Below, in pieces: positions 44,483 through 53,572 of a DNA stretch of 64,000 nucleotides; within the stretch, counting starts at the first letter, position 1; the number at the start of each line of letters is the position of its first letter. The stretch covers positions 1 to 64,000 of the forward strand of contig CABUZJ010000003.1 in NCBI GenBank assembly GCA_902496015.1, in the 5' to 3' direction. This DNA comes from an uncultured Eubacteriales bacterium. Its GTDB lineage: Bacteria > Bacillota > Clostridia > Christensenellales > UBA1242. The translations under genes and the position numbers were made by a program. Below the pieces are notes generated by a model. The model saw only the letters and a list, made by a program, of their open reading frames with translations. It was not told where the DNA came from and searched no databases.

Positions 44483-45109
44483 CTAATAAGCAAAAAGAAT
44501 AAAACTTTTTAAAAGTAAAGGAATAATAAAGGAATGAATTAAGCAAATCACAATTGCAATAGAAAAACATAAAAAGTATTTATTAAAAAATTTAGCAAAT
44601 CTAAAACTTTCTTTGAATGGTAAATTATATTTTTTTGCTTCATAAGCCCTAATTTGTGCAACAGATATAACAAAAAACAATAATAAGAAAAAGCAAATGT
44701 TAACTGGAAGTATAAAAATTATAACATTTAAAATCCCTACAAAATTATATAGATTAATTATAACCGAACATGTTAAAACTAATAAAAAACTTTGATAACC
44801 TACAAATGCATAAGATAAAAATGAAGATGGATAAGACAAATTAAAAATAAAAATTACTAAAAATATTAAAAAGAATTCTAATAACTTGTCAAAAAATATG
44901 CTTACACCACTACTAGTGCCCGCAATAAAATCAAACATCTGTTTATCACTTGGATTTAATATTGAATTAAAGCTGACACCACTATAAACTCCAAAGATAC
45001 CAAGAATTAATCCAATAAAGAAACAAATAATAAGACCAATAAAAATGAATTTACTTTTTCTTATATGATTTAAAAAATCATCTTTAAAATTTAAAAAAAA
45101 ATTACTCAT
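44483..45109 (-). CDS. spoIIM: Stage II sporulation protein M
   Basis: A 208-residue membrane protein with five or six helices. SpoIIM with SpoIID and SpoIIP dissolves septal peptidoglycan during engulfment. Seen: FIGLIICFFIGLILGIFGVYSG and a helical C-terminus. The N-terminus is cytosolic. It follows spo0A and precedes dacF, as is common. Family assignment rests on size, topology and context more than on a diagnostic motif. Confidence 0.82.
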   Translation of the reverse strand: MSNFFLNFKDDFLNHIRKSKFIFIGLIICFFIGLILGIFGVYSGVSFNSILNPSDKQMFDFIAGTSSGVSIFFDKLLEFFLIFLVIFIFNLSYPSSFLSYAFVGYQSFLLVLTCSVIINLYNFVGILNVIIFILPVNICFFLLLFFVISVAQIRAYEAKKYNLPFKESFRFAKFFNKYFLCFSIAIVICLIHSFIIPLLLKSFILFAY

Positions 45110-45210
45110 ATTAGATTATATGAATAAATTATAAAATTAATTAATAAATATATTGGACTTAGCAGAATTGAAAAATATTATTAAAATAGAAAGTAAAATT
45201 AAGTAAGAAT

Positions 45211-45942
45211 TTAAATCTTATAAATATCATTTCTACTTTTTATTAAAATTGAATTTGCAAAACTTGCAATAACTTTTCTGTTACTACAACTAGTTAGTTT
45301 TCTAACAATATCGCCTTCTTTAATATTAGAAATTTTATGTTGATTTATAGCACACTTTATTGCATGCCTTATATTTCGTTCAACATTTTTATAATTAGTG
45401 TCATAATAATCTGCAACCTTAGAATAAATTTCAGTTGTTAGATTTTTAACAAATCCATTTCTTTCATAGCATAATTCAATGGCTTTTGCTAAATAATGAT
45501 AGCCTAAATGTGAAGATGAAAAATTATTTTCTTCTAGGGCCTTAGCAATAACATTGCTAATATTAATAGCATAGGAATTTCTAGCATTATAAAGTCTTTT
45601 ACTCATTTTATTTAAAATTCTAGCAACTCCAATTTTCCAATAAAGAGCATTTACCATGTAATAATCTTTATAACACTCATCTGCTTTTTTAGTTATAACA
45701 ACAATGTTTTTATTAAAATTATTGTAAATAGTTTTAATCACTGCATTTAAGTAGTAATTATTATCATTCATTTCAGTATCAATTATTATAACATCTGGTT
45801 TATGTTCTATTGCTGAATTTAATAAATCCCCTACCGTTAAGACCATATCAACTAATTTAAAATTTGTGTTCTTTATAATTTTTTCTAATTTCTCCCCATT
45901 TAACTTAAATCTTTTGCTAAATCCAATCATTTTCAGTTCCAT
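45211..45942 (-). CDS. spo0A: Spo0A-like response regulator with a degenerate receiver domain
   Basis: A 243-residue protein in the spo0A position, directly after spoIVB. The C-terminal domain is plainly Spo0A: HLGYHYLAKAIELCYE, then VERNIRHAIKCAINQ at about 188-202. The receiver (1-115) is diverged. Asp is kept at the phosphoacceptor position (D55 in VIIIDTEM), Thr at 84 and Lys at 103, but the acidic pair that binds Mg2+ (near residue 10) is missing. ATG at 45942 is chosen because GAGAGG precedes it; an in-frame ATG at 45963 lies at the predicted transcription start. It should act as the master sporulation regulator, but normal phosphorylation is doubtful. Confidence 0.85.
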   Translation of the reverse strand: MELKMIGFSKRFKLNGEKLEKIIKNTNFKLVDMVLTVGDLLNSAIEHKPDVIIIDTEMNDNNYYLNAVIKTIYNNFNKNIVVITKKADECYKDYYMVNALYWKIGVARILNKMSKRLYNARNSYAINISNVIAKALEENNFSSSHLGYHYLAKAIELCYERNGFVKNLTTEIYSKVADYYDTNYKNVERNIRHAIKCAINQHKISNIKEGDIVRKLTSCSNRKVIASFANSILIKSRNDIYKI

Positions 45943-45971
45943 AATAATATAACAACCTCTCATCTAATGTT

Positions 45972-46000
45972 ATATTATCATATATTTGGACAAAAGACAA
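45972..46000 (-). promoter_or_regulatory. Promoter of spo0A
   Basis: Minus strand: TTGTCT (45995-46000), 17-bp spacer, TAATAT (45972-45977). A TTTGGACA element sits in the spacer. Confidence 0.55.
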
Positions 46001-46002
46001 CA

Positions 46003-46026
46003 TTTTTGAACATTTTTGTTCAAAAA
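46003..46026. promoter_or_regulatory. Perfect inverted repeat TTTTTGAACA-N4-TGTTCAAAAA upstream of spo0A
   Basis: 10-bp arms with a TTTT spacer, abutting the spo0A -35. Its half-site TGTTCAAA recurs as TGTCCAAA (minus) at 45985-45992. It resembles a diverged 0A box (TGTCGAA) but not a LexA box, whose spacing differs. Confidence 0.5.
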
Positions 46027-46105
46027 TATTCAAAAATCTTTGAAATTCTATTTTGAATACATAATATATATCAATTAAACTTATAATTTTATTTAAAATT
46101 TAATT

Positions 46106-47284
46106 TTAGGAATTTATCATATTATCTATAAATGTGGCAAAACCTTTTGTTGGGTCGCTAACAAAAACATGCGTAATAGCACCAATAAGTTTATTATTTT
46201 GAATAATTGGACTACCGCTCATTCCCTGAACAATTCCGCCTGTTTTATCTAATAACTCTTGGTCAGTAATTCTTATAACCATATTTTTTTGGTCTTTTAG
46301 ATTATTTTGATTTGTTTTTATTATTTCAATAGAGTATTCCTTAGGTGTTGTTCCATCTAGTGTGCAAAGAATTGTGGCTTTCCCAACTTTCACTTCGTTG
46401 CTATGTCCTACAAGCATTTTTTTACCTTCAAAATTGTTAATTTGTTCTTGGTTAAACTGCCCAAATACTCCAAAATTAGTGTTATTATCAAGGTCACCAA
46501 TTTGGTCTCCACCCCTTAAAAATAAGCCTCTTAATTCACCAGGTTTTCCTCTTTCTCCCTTGGTTATGCCAATAATATTACAAGCATATATTTCACCTTT
46601 ATTTATTGGTAAAATTGCGCCAGTATCTATATCACAAACAGGATGTCCCAATGCTCCAAACCTGCCATTATCGCATCTAACATAAGACAATGTTCCAACC
46701 CCTGCCGCATTATCTCTTATCCACAAACCTAATTTGAATTTATTTGTTGCTAAATCTAATGCTGGGTTAATTGTGGTTGAAATTTCCATTCCTTTCCTTT
46801 TAACTATAACTTTCAAACTTTTACCTGCATAATGATTACTATTCACTATTTCCTCAATCATTTCAGCACTATAAATTGTTTTACCTTCAATTGAATATAA
46901 AACATCACCCACCATAATATTACTATTATTGGTTGGATTAACGGCCCCGTTTTTTGTTAAAACTTCACTTGTGCCAACAATAACAACTCCTTCACATTCT
47001 AAGGTAAAACCAAGGGCATTTCCCCCTGCATAAACATAAATATCGTTAGTTGGAGCAACAGCATTTGTTTCATCTTTTACTGTCCAAGGGAAAAGCCAAT
47101 TTATTAATTTTTTAAAAGGCGACCCAACAATAGTGGAATTATAACTTGAAAATGACAAATTTTGCATTGAAGCAGTTGATATAAAGTTAGACTTAAAAGG
47201 ATAAACAATTAAAGATAAAAAAATGAATAATGTTAAAATAAAGCAAGCATTAATCCTTTTAAAAACATTATTCATTGATAACAT
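46106..47284 (-). CDS. spoIVB: SpoIVB serine peptidase
   Basis: A 392-residue forespore-secreted serine protease that triggers sigma-K activation in Bacillus. N-terminal membrane anchor (about 10-30). PDZ domain around VGDVLYSIEGKTIYSAEMIEEI. The S55 peptidase has the catalytic His in GALGHPVCDIDTG and the Ser in VQGMSGSPII. ATG at 47284 has GGAGGAG six bases upstream, better than the earlier in-frame starts. Last of a run asp23 to spoIVB. Confidence 0.95.
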   Translation of the reverse strand: MLSMNNVFKRINACFILTLFIFLSLIVYPFKSNFISTASMQNLSFSSYNSTIVGSPFKKLINWLFPWTVKDETNAVAPTNDIYVYAGGNALGFTLECEGVVIVGTSEVLTKNGAVNPTNNSNIMVGDVLYSIEGKTIYSAEMIEEIVNSNHYAGKSLKVIVKRKGMEISTTINPALDLATNKFKLGLWIRDNAAGVGTLSYVRCDNGRFGALGHPVCDIDTGAILPINKGEIYACNIIGITKGERGKPGELRGLFLRGGDQIGDLDNNTNFGVFGQFNQEQINNFEGKKMLVGHSNEVKVGKATILCTLDGTTPKEYSIEIIKTNQNNLKDQKNMVIRITDQELLDKTGGIVQGMSGSPIIQNNKLIGAITHVFVSDPTKGFATFIDNMINS

Positions 47285-47339
47285 CGATAACTCCTCCATA
47301 TAAGAGTAGTTTATCTTATTCAATCTAAAACTATGTAAA

Positions 47340-49031
47340 TTATTTTAAACTTTTAAAAAACTCTTCTCCTTCAGTAATTAATTCCTTTGCATGCATAAGT
47401 GCCGAACTTGAACTTGAAGAACCTACAAGCCTTGCAACTTCTTCTTCTTTTTCTTTTCCAGTAATAAGTTTAATAAAAGTTCTAGTCTTCCCATCTTGTA
47501 CTTTTTTGCTTATAAAATAATTATTATTTGCATAGGCACATATTTGAGCCATATGAGTTACACAAAGAACCTGGTGCATAAATGCTACTTTTTGCATTTT
47601 TTGTGCTAAAACTTTTGCCATGTGTCCGCTCACACCTGTATCAATTTCATCAAATATCATGGTGTCCACACCTTCAATATCAGCAGTTATAGTTTTTAAT
47701 GCAAGCATAACTCTGCTCATTTCACCACCACTTATAACCTTGATTAAAGGTTTTGCTGGTTGACCAATATTTGCAGAAAATAGAAATTCAACCTTATCTA
47801 ATCCAAATTCATTGCAGTTATCTAAGTCTAATTGTTCAAAACTAACCTCAAAATTAGAACCACCTAACCCCAACTCTTTCAGTTCAGTATCAACCTGATT
47901 AGAAAAAATTTTAGCAACTTGCTTTCTAGCAGTTGTGAGTTTTGTTCCAATAATTAATAATTGCTCCTTAATTTTATTAAGTTCCTTATTTAAACTATCC
48001 ACAAATTCACTGCAATTACTCAACTTATTATATTCACTTTTTATTGTTTGTAAATATCTATTAATTTCCTCAATTGAAGAGCCATATTTTTTCTTAAAAC
48101 TGAATAAAAGGTCTAATCTTTCTTCAACTTTTTTAGATTCATATTCATCATAATATTGCTCATTTGAAATTGAAGAAAGAGTTTGTGCAATGTCATCTAT
48201 TTCAATATTCACCCCATTAAGCCTATCAAGAATTTCAGCAATTTTAGGCTCATAGTTAGAAATTTGAGAAAGTGAATATATTGCTCGCTCAATATTAGAT
48301 AATGCACTGCTATTTCCATCATCTTCAACTAAACAATTAAATGCAGAATTAATGCCATCTGCAATTTTTTCAGCATGTGCAATTTTTAAATGTTGTGCTT
48401 TAAGTTCATCTTCTTCATTATCTTTAAAATTAGCGTTTTCTATTTCTTCAATTTGATATTTATATAAATCAATTAATCTTTCTCGTTCTTTTTCATCCAC
48501 CGTAAAGCCTTTTAACTTAGTTTTAATATCTTGATATTTTGAAAACTCTTCTTTAAATTTATTTTTTAATGGTAAGATTTCATTTCTACCAAAACTATCT
48601 AAAATTTTTAAATGGTTTGAAACTTGTAAAAGCGATTGATGTTCAAATTGCCCGTGCAAATCCATTAAAGGTGCTGTTAATTTTTTTAGCATAGAAAGAG
48701 TAAAACTCTTTCCATTAACTCTGCAATCATTTTTGCCATCAATGGTAATCTTTCTTGAAATTATTAATTTTTCATTGTCATCAAGCCCTAGGTCTTGTGC
48801 AACATTAATTGCATTTATATTAGGAATAAACACTGCTTCCACACTTGCAGAATTTTTTCCATAAGAAATTAAACTCTTGTCAGCTCTTTCCCCAAGTAAC
48901 AATGAAATAGAATCTATAATTAAAGATTTACCAGCACCAGTTTCACCACTTAGCACATTTAACCCTTTACTAAATTCTATTGTTAAATTATCTATTAAAG
49001 CAATATTATTAATTGTTATGCTTTCAAGCAT
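47340..49031 (-). CDS. recN: DNA repair protein RecN
   Basis: A 563-residue SMC-like ATPase for double-strand break repair. Walker A GETGAGKSLIIDSI near residue 30, coiled coils through the middle, signature KVISGGEMSRVMLALK and Walker B MIFDEIDTGVSG. Ten bases downstream of xseB; in Clostridia usually just before spoIVB, as here. Confidence 0.97.
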   Translation of the reverse strand: MLESITINNIALIDNLTIEFSKGLNVLSGETGAGKSLIIDSISLLLGERADKSLISYGKNSASVEAVFIPNINAINVAQDLGLDDNEKLIISRKITIDGKNDCRVNGKSFTLSMLKKLTAPLMDLHGQFEHQSLLQVSNHLKILDSFGRNEILPLKNKFKEEFSKYQDIKTKLKGFTVDEKERERLIDLYKYQIEEIENANFKDNEEDELKAQHLKIAHAEKIADGINSAFNCLVEDDGNSSALSNIERAIYSLSQISNYEPKIAEILDRLNGVNIEIDDIAQTLSSISNEQYYDEYESKKVEERLDLLFSFKKKYGSSIEEINRYLQTIKSEYNKLSNCSEFVDSLNKELNKIKEQLLIIGTKLTTARKQVAKIFSNQVDTELKELGLGGSNFEVSFEQLDLDNCNEFGLDKVEFLFSANIGQPAKPLIKVISGGEMSRVMLALKTITADIEGVDTMIFDEIDTGVSGHMAKVLAQKMQKVAFMHQVLCVTHMAQICAYANNNYFISKKVQDGKTRTFIKLITGKEKEEEVARLVGSSSSSSALMHAKELITEGEEFFKSLK

Positions 49032-49040
49032 ATTGCCCCC

Positions 49041-49256
49041 TTAAACATTCGTTGAAAATGATGTTTCAATTAGTTTGTCTAATTCTTTTTTCAAAATATT
49101 AATTTTACCATCTGTTTCTTTTAACTTACTAAAACAAATTTTAGTTAACTCTATACTCTTTTCAAAAAGCTTTACAGCTTGGTCAATATCAATGTTTTCA
49201 TCTTCTAACTTAATTGAAATTTCTTCTAATTCTTTTATTGCTTGTTCGTATGTCAT
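49041..49256 (-). CDS. xseB: Exodeoxyribonuclease VII small subunit
   Basis: A 71-residue helical hairpin, the XseB family: YEQAIKELEEISIKLEDENIDIDQAVKLFEKSIEL. Partners XseA to degrade single-stranded DNA. Overlaps the xseA stop by one base. Confidence 0.95.
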   Translation of the reverse strand: MTYEQAIKELEEISIKLEDENIDIDQAVKLFEKSIELTKICFSKLKETDGKINILKKELDKLIETSFSTNV

Positions 49257-50443
49257 TAATTTTCTCCTTCAATACTAATTATTTTACTTCTCACTTTACC
49301 ATCAATAAAAATGCTATCAATTTCATCACCAATGTTTAAATTAGCTACCGACTTAATTAAACCATTTTTGTTGTAAGCCTTATTATAACCTTTTTTTAAT
49401 AATGCAAGCGGATTACACTTCTCAATATTTAAATTTAATAATTCTAATTTTTTCTGTGTTGTAGTTAAAATTTTTGTAATGTTAAACTTGAAATTTTCTA
49501 CTAATTTTATTAATTGTTTTTCTTTCAAATTGATTTTGTTTGAAATATTAATGGTAATATTATTTACAATATTATTAATATCATCAATATTATCATTTAA
49601 AATTGATTTAATTTTATATGATATTGAAGATGTTAAAGTTTCTATTTGTTCAACTGTTAAATAATAATTAAAAACGCTTACCTCTGCTGCAACCGATGGT
49701 GTTGGAGCACGCAAATCACTTGCAAAATCACACAAACTAAAATCAGTTTCATGCCCAACCCCAGAAATTATTGGTTTATTACATTTATAAACAGCTCTTG
49801 CAACAAGTTCAGTGTTAAATGGTGCTAAATCTTCAAAAGAACCACCGCCACGCGCAACTATTATAACATCAACTTTATCACACTTATCTAAATATTCAAT
49901 ACCTTCTGCAATTTCTTTTTCTGCACCCTCTCCTTGAACTTTAACAGGGTAAATTAATATATCTGTAAATGGATTATTTTTTCTAGCAACATGAATAATA
50001 TCATGAATAACAGCACCTGTTGGGCTGGTTACTACACCAATACACTTTGAAAATTTAGGAATTTGTTTTTTATGCCTTTCATCAAAAATCCCTTCTTCTT
50101 CTAGTTTTGTTTTCAATTCTAAAAACTTTTGATAAAGTTCACCCAACCCATAAAGTTCAATTTTAGAAACAATAAAACTTAGTTTTCCAAACTTTGGATG
50201 ATAATTTAATCTTCCCGTAACAATGACTTTATCTCCATTCTTAATGTCATTAAAATTAATTCCAAACTTTATACAAGATAATTGGGCATCTTCTTCTTTT
50301 ATATCAAAATAAGCGTTTGCTCCCGAGATTTTAAAATTGCTAACCTCGCCATAAACGCTCACATTAAACAAAATTTCTTCTGCATCAATTATGTTTTTTA
50401 TATAATTATTAAGTTGAGTAACTGATAAAGTTAGTTGTTGCAT
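49256..50443 (-). CDS. xseA: Exodeoxyribonuclease VII large subunit
   Basis: A 395-residue nuclease. N-terminal OB fold (VYGEVSNFKISGANAYFDIKE), catalytic domain GVVTSPTGAVIHDI, VARGGGSFEDLAPFN and GVGHETDFSLCDFASDLRAPTPS, then a coiled coil and a C-terminal tail. Overlaps nusB by one base. Confidence 0.97.
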   Translation of the reverse strand: MQQLTLSVTQLNNYIKNIIDAEEILFNVSVYGEVSNFKISGANAYFDIKEEDAQLSCIKFGINFNDIKNGDKVIVTGRLNYHPKFGKLSFIVSKIELYGLGELYQKFLELKTKLEEEGIFDERHKKQIPKFSKCIGVVTSPTGAVIHDIIHVARKNNPFTDILIYPVKVQGEGAEKEIAEGIEYLDKCDKVDVIIVARGGGSFEDLAPFNTELVARAVYKCNKPIISGVGHETDFSLCDFASDLRAPTPSVAAEVSVFNYYLTVEQIETLTSSISYKIKSILNDNIDDINNIVNNITINISNKINLKEKQLIKLVENFKFNITKILTTTQKKLELLNLNIEKCNPLALLKKGYNKAYNKNGLIKSVANLNIGDEIDSIFIDGKVRSKIISIEGEN

Positions 50444-50838
50444 TACTTCTCCTTAGAAAACTGTGCTAATATTCCATTAATGAAAGAAACTGATTTTTCA
50501 GTAGAATAAATCTTTGCTAAATTACAAGCTTCATTAATGCTAACCTTATAAGGAATATCTGGCATAAATTCAATCTCGTAAGTTGCAAGAAGCATAATAG
50601 CCAAATCTACCTTAAAAATCCTATGAGTTTTAAACCCCACAGCTTTTTCTTCAATTTTATTGGCTAAATAATTAAATCTATTTGCCACACCAAAATAAAC
50701 ATCTTTTAAATAGTCTTTTTCATTATTAATCTCACTTTCTGCAATATATTCGTCCATCAGTTCATCATCAATTTCTCGGGTAAAAATATATTCAAAAATT
50801 AATTTAAATGCACGATCTCGTGCAAGAAATCTGCTCAT
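50443..50838 (-). CDS. nusB: Transcription antitermination protein NusB
   Basis: A 131-residue all-helical RNA-binding protein: RDRAFKLIFEYIF at the start, FKVDLAIMLLATYEIEF and PYKVSINEACNLAKIYSTEKSVSFINGILAQF at the end. Binds boxA with NusE for rRNA antitermination. Two bases after the membrane protein gene. Confidence 0.96.
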   Translation of the reverse strand: MSRFLARDRAFKLIFEYIFTREIDDELMDEYIAESEINNEKDYLKDVYFGVANRFNYLANKIEEKAVGFKTHRIFKVDLAIMLLATYEIEFMPDIPYKVSINEACNLAKIYSTEKSVSFINGILAQFSKEK

Positions 50839-50840
50839 TT

Positions 50841-51845
50841 CTATAACCCCCTTTCAATTTCTTCAATAAATAAAAAACTAGATTGTTCTTGTAAATTTTT
50901 ATTAACATAAATCGATTTTAAAACAAATGTTGTTTCCCCAAAACTTTGAGCAATAATATACGCATTATGTGCAGGTTTTACTCTTCCAATTTCATTGCCA
51001 ATATAACTATTTTGTGTTAATCTTTTTTCTTTATTTGCAATTTTATCGGTTTTATTTTCAATGGTTTGAGATTTATTTTTATCTTGTTCATGAAAAACTT
51101 TAACAATTTTAGGAATCAACTTAGGTATTGATAGTTTAATCTTAGGCTGTTCATTAACATTATCTGCACTCTTGCTTGCTTTAATCTCGCTATGTGTTGC
51201 CGGCTTATTTTTTGTTTTCCCCGCTTTAATATTAGTTTGCACCGAAACATTTTTTGCTTTCTTTCCACCGGTTTTATTTTCTTTTTTAACTGATTTATTT
51301 TTTTGCTCTGCTTGTGGTTTTTGCACTTCTTTTATTTTTGGTTTAAACTTAAAAGATGGTGCTTCTGCAATTCTCCTAGTAACTTTATTAATACGATTTT
51401 TTATAATAAAAACATTAGGAATTTCATTTCCATTCTCGTCAAACCTTGGATTAATTTTTAATAATTCATAAGGGGTTAACACACGCTTCCCATTTTTATC
51501 AAATTTAGGTTTTAGGTGAAGTAATGAAAAAATATCTTTAACAGAACCATTTTCATCATATTGAATTTCCAAACCCAAAATACCATAAATTTCTTTTAGT
51601 TTTTTATTACGCTCTGCAATTTCTAGTCTCTTTTTTTGAATTATCTTTATCTGTTGCGCTTTTCTTAAAATTAAAATAATGCTAATCGAACTTAATAATA
51701 ACAAAATTAGAAGAGATAAAATCATTATTAATGGCACAATTGAAATAACTGAATTAAAATAAAGCAAAAAAAGAATAGCAAACACAATAGTTGCAATTAT
51801 GCAACAAATTCCTATTTGCCATTTGAAACTCACTTTTTTTTTCAT
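50841..51845 (-). CDS. Membrane protein with FDENG repeats, possible AmaP-like Asp23 partner
   Basis: A 334-residue protein of unknown function. Two hydrophobic helices at about 10-30 and 33-60. Three tandem repeats of about 20 residues end in YDENG, FDKNG and FDENG (residues ~90-139). A basic, Lys/Ala/Asn-rich linker at about 155-240 and a short folded C-terminus follow. AmaP, the membrane anchor of Asp23, has two N-terminal helices and is encoded beside asp23, so an analogous role is possible; the rest of the sequence does not match AmaP as I know it. Immediately downstream of asp23 and upstream of nusB. Confidence 0.65.
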   Translation of the reverse strand: MKKKVSFKWQIGICCIIATIVFAILFLLYFNSVISIVPLIMILSLLILLLLSSISIILILRKAQQIKIIQKKRLEIAERNKKLKEIYGILGLEIQYDENGSVKDIFSLLHLKPKFDKNGKRVLTPYELLKINPRFDENGNEIPNVFIIKNRINKVTRRIAEAPSFKFKPKIKEVQKPQAEQKNKSVKKENKTGGKKAKNVSVQTNIKAGKTKNKPATHSEIKASKSADNVNEQPKIKLSIPKLIPKIVKVFHEQDKNKSQTIENKTDKIANKEKRLTQNSYIGNEIGRVKPAHNAYIIAQSFGETTFVLKSIYVNKNLQEQSSFLFIEEIERGL

Positions 51846-51864
51846 TCTGCCCTCATAAGTTGAA

Positions 51865-52248
51865 TTAATTAATTGCTACTTCTTCATTAGCGTTAAAAAC
51901 AACACCCATAACATGAACATTCACAGCTTCTGCTTTAAAATCTGTCATTGATTCGATGCTACTTTTAACATTCTCTTGAACTCTAAATGCAACATCACGA
52001 ACCGAATAACCAAATAAAACATTTACATAAACATCAACATAAACTGAATTATCAATAAATTCAATTATAACACCTTTATGATAATTTTTATCAAATATCT
52101 TTTTAAATGTTCCCACACCTTCATTGCTCAATCCAGCAATACCATTTATCTCTTGTGTGGCAAGATTTACTATGGATAATACAACATTTCTTTTATAAGA
52201 TACATTCCCTTCATCTGCTTGTAAAACTTTTTTGTTATGAGTTGCCAT
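51865..52248 (-). CDS. Asp23/Gls24 family envelope stress protein
   Basis: A 127-residue protein: GNVSYKRNVVLSIVNLATQEINGIAGLSN, VDVYVNVLFGYSVRDVAFRVQENVKSSIESMT. The family is abundant under cell envelope or alkaline stress. ATG at 52248 has AGAGG eight bases upstream. It leads the run asp23, membrane protein, nusB, xseA, xseB, recN, spoIVB, with short or no gaps, behind a strong promoter. Confidence 0.93.
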   Translation of the reverse strand: MATHNKKVLQADEGNVSYKRNVVLSIVNLATQEINGIAGLSNEGVGTFKKIFDKNYHKGVIIEFIDNSVYVDVYVNVLFGYSVRDVAFRVQENVKSSIESMTDFKAEAVNVHVMGVVFNANEEVAIN

Positions 52249-52302
52249 CACAAATACCTCTTAATTATATTTTAAATAATATTATTTTATTTAATTTATG
52301 AC

Positions 52303-52331
52303 ATTATATCATAATAGAAAACTCTTTGCAA
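52303..52331 (-). promoter_or_regulatory. Sigma-A promoter of the asp23-nusB-xse-recN operon
   Basis: Minus strand: TTGCAA (52326-52331), 17-bp spacer, perfect TATAAT (52303-52308). Confidence 0.8.
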
Positions 52332-52422
52332 TAATTTTTTGTTTAACAAAAATAAAAAAATATTAACTATAATATATAATTAGTTGTTATTCTAAACAAA
52401 TTACTCAAATCTAAAAAACAAA

Positions 52423-52449
52423 AAATAACTCACATTTAGCGAGTTATTT
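52423..52449 (-). terminator. Terminator of the spoIIIA operon
   Basis: AAATAACTC/GAGTTATTT with a nine-base loop, then TTTTTTGTTTTTT-rich sequence on the minus strand. Confidence 0.8.
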
Positions 52450-52466
52450 AAAGTTTATCATTTATT

Positions 52467-52940
52467 TTATGCAACTGGTATAATTTTAACATTAGTTGCA
52501 GGAACTTCTGCCTCTTCTACCACCAAAGATAAAATTTTTGCAGCATCACTACTTGTTAAACCATTCGTTTTAACTAAAATATTTAAGTTATCGTCGCTAG
52601 CCGTAACAATTGCATCTTCAAAACCAGCACCAGCAATTAATCCTTCCAAAATTAATTCTTTTTCCATTTGAGCAACTAAGGCTAATTTTTTGCTAGTAGC
52701 AGTTGCAACATAATCACTTGTGCTTGATGTGCTAGTTATAATTGCATCTAAATATTCAAGTTCAAGGTTTCGAGTATAATTTCTATCTTCTCTATAAGTT
52801 GCAAAAAAATTTGCGCTAGAAACTTGATTATCTAAGTTTTCATTAGTTGCTTTATTAAGTGCTATGTTTAAATATCCTGTTACAACTAGCAAGATTGCCA
52901 TTCCTAATAAAATAAATATTTTTTTCTTTTTGGTTAACAT
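52467..52940 (-). CDS. spoIIIAH: Stage III sporulation protein AH
   Basis: A 157-residue protein, part of the mother-cell side of the SpoIIIAH-SpoIIQ channel. One N-terminal helix after MLTKKKK, then a YscJ/FliF-like domain with LIAGAGFEDAIVTASDDNLNILVKTNGLT. Two in-frame ATGs each have a strong Shine-Dalgarno: 52973 (GGGGAG) and 52940 (AAGGAGGGG); 52940 is chosen because the family begins with this Lys-rich start. Confidence 0.93.
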   Translation of the reverse strand: MLTKKKKIFILLGMAILLVVTGYLNIALNKATNENLDNQVSSANFFATYREDRNYTRNLELEYLDAIITSTSSTSDYVATATSKKLALVAQMEKELILEGLIAGAGFEDAIVTASDDNLNILVKTNGLTSSDAAKILSLVVEEAEVPATNVKIIPVA

Positions 52941-52975
52941 CGGCTTCCCCTCCTTAAAAAATAAAATTTTCATAT

Positions 52976-53572
52976 TTATCTCCCCTCTAAAATTTGTATG
53001 CAAGATGATGGTATTCTTAGAACCGCACTAATTGTATCAGCAAGCATTAATTTTGTTTTCACATCACCTGCTCCTTTTGCAACAATTAAAATACCTGTAA
53101 TTTCTGGATAATATTCCACAACCACAACAGGCGTTGTAATTGTTCCGTCTTTACTTAAAACTATGCTTGATGTAACGGTTTTATTACCATTATTTTCACT
53201 TTCGGTAATATCTTCTGCATATGTAATTTTAGGACTTGAGTTTACAGATATAAAAACTTCAACATTACTAATTCCTTTCACACTATTTAAAATTGTGCTA
53301 AGTCTGTTCTCAACATCTGTAACATATTCTTTGCCACTTCCTAACGCAGTTTTACTAGCGTTTTTTAAAGTTTGTGTTTTAGATTGTGAACCAGATGAAA
53401 AGCTACTAACAAAAATTCCTATAATTATTAAAAATAAAATACCAGCAATACATAATAGAAACTTTTTGTTTGCAAACCTTTTTGTTGATTTATCACCATG
53501 CTCATCTTTATTCTTTTTAGGAAATAGCCAGTTAGCAATACTAAATTTTGATTGCTTATTATCTTCTTGCAT
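52976..53572 (-). CDS. spoIIIAG: Stage III sporulation protein AG
   Basis: A 198-residue ring-forming channel protein. One helix at about 35-57, then an extracytoplasmic RBM domain: GISNVEVFISVNSSPKITYAED and GAGDVKTKLMLADTISAVLRIPSSCIQILEGR. Ends three bases before the nearer spoIIIAH start. Preceded by 188 bases without coding potential. Confidence 0.95.
   Translation of the reverse strand: MQEDNKQSKFSIANWLFPKKNKDEHGDKSTKRFANKKFLLCIAGILFLIIIGIFVSSFSSGSQSKTQTLKNASKTALGSGKEYVTDVENRLSTILNSVKGISNVEVFISVNSSPKITYAEDITESENNGNKTVTSSIVLSKDGTITTPVVVVEYYPEITGILIVAKGAGDVKTKLMLADTISAVLRIPSSCIQILEGR

Noticed and set aside
46003..46026. GAAC...GTTC dyad as a LexA box
   Set aside because: The spacing between half sites is six bases rather than four, so it does not fit the Gram-positive SOS box.
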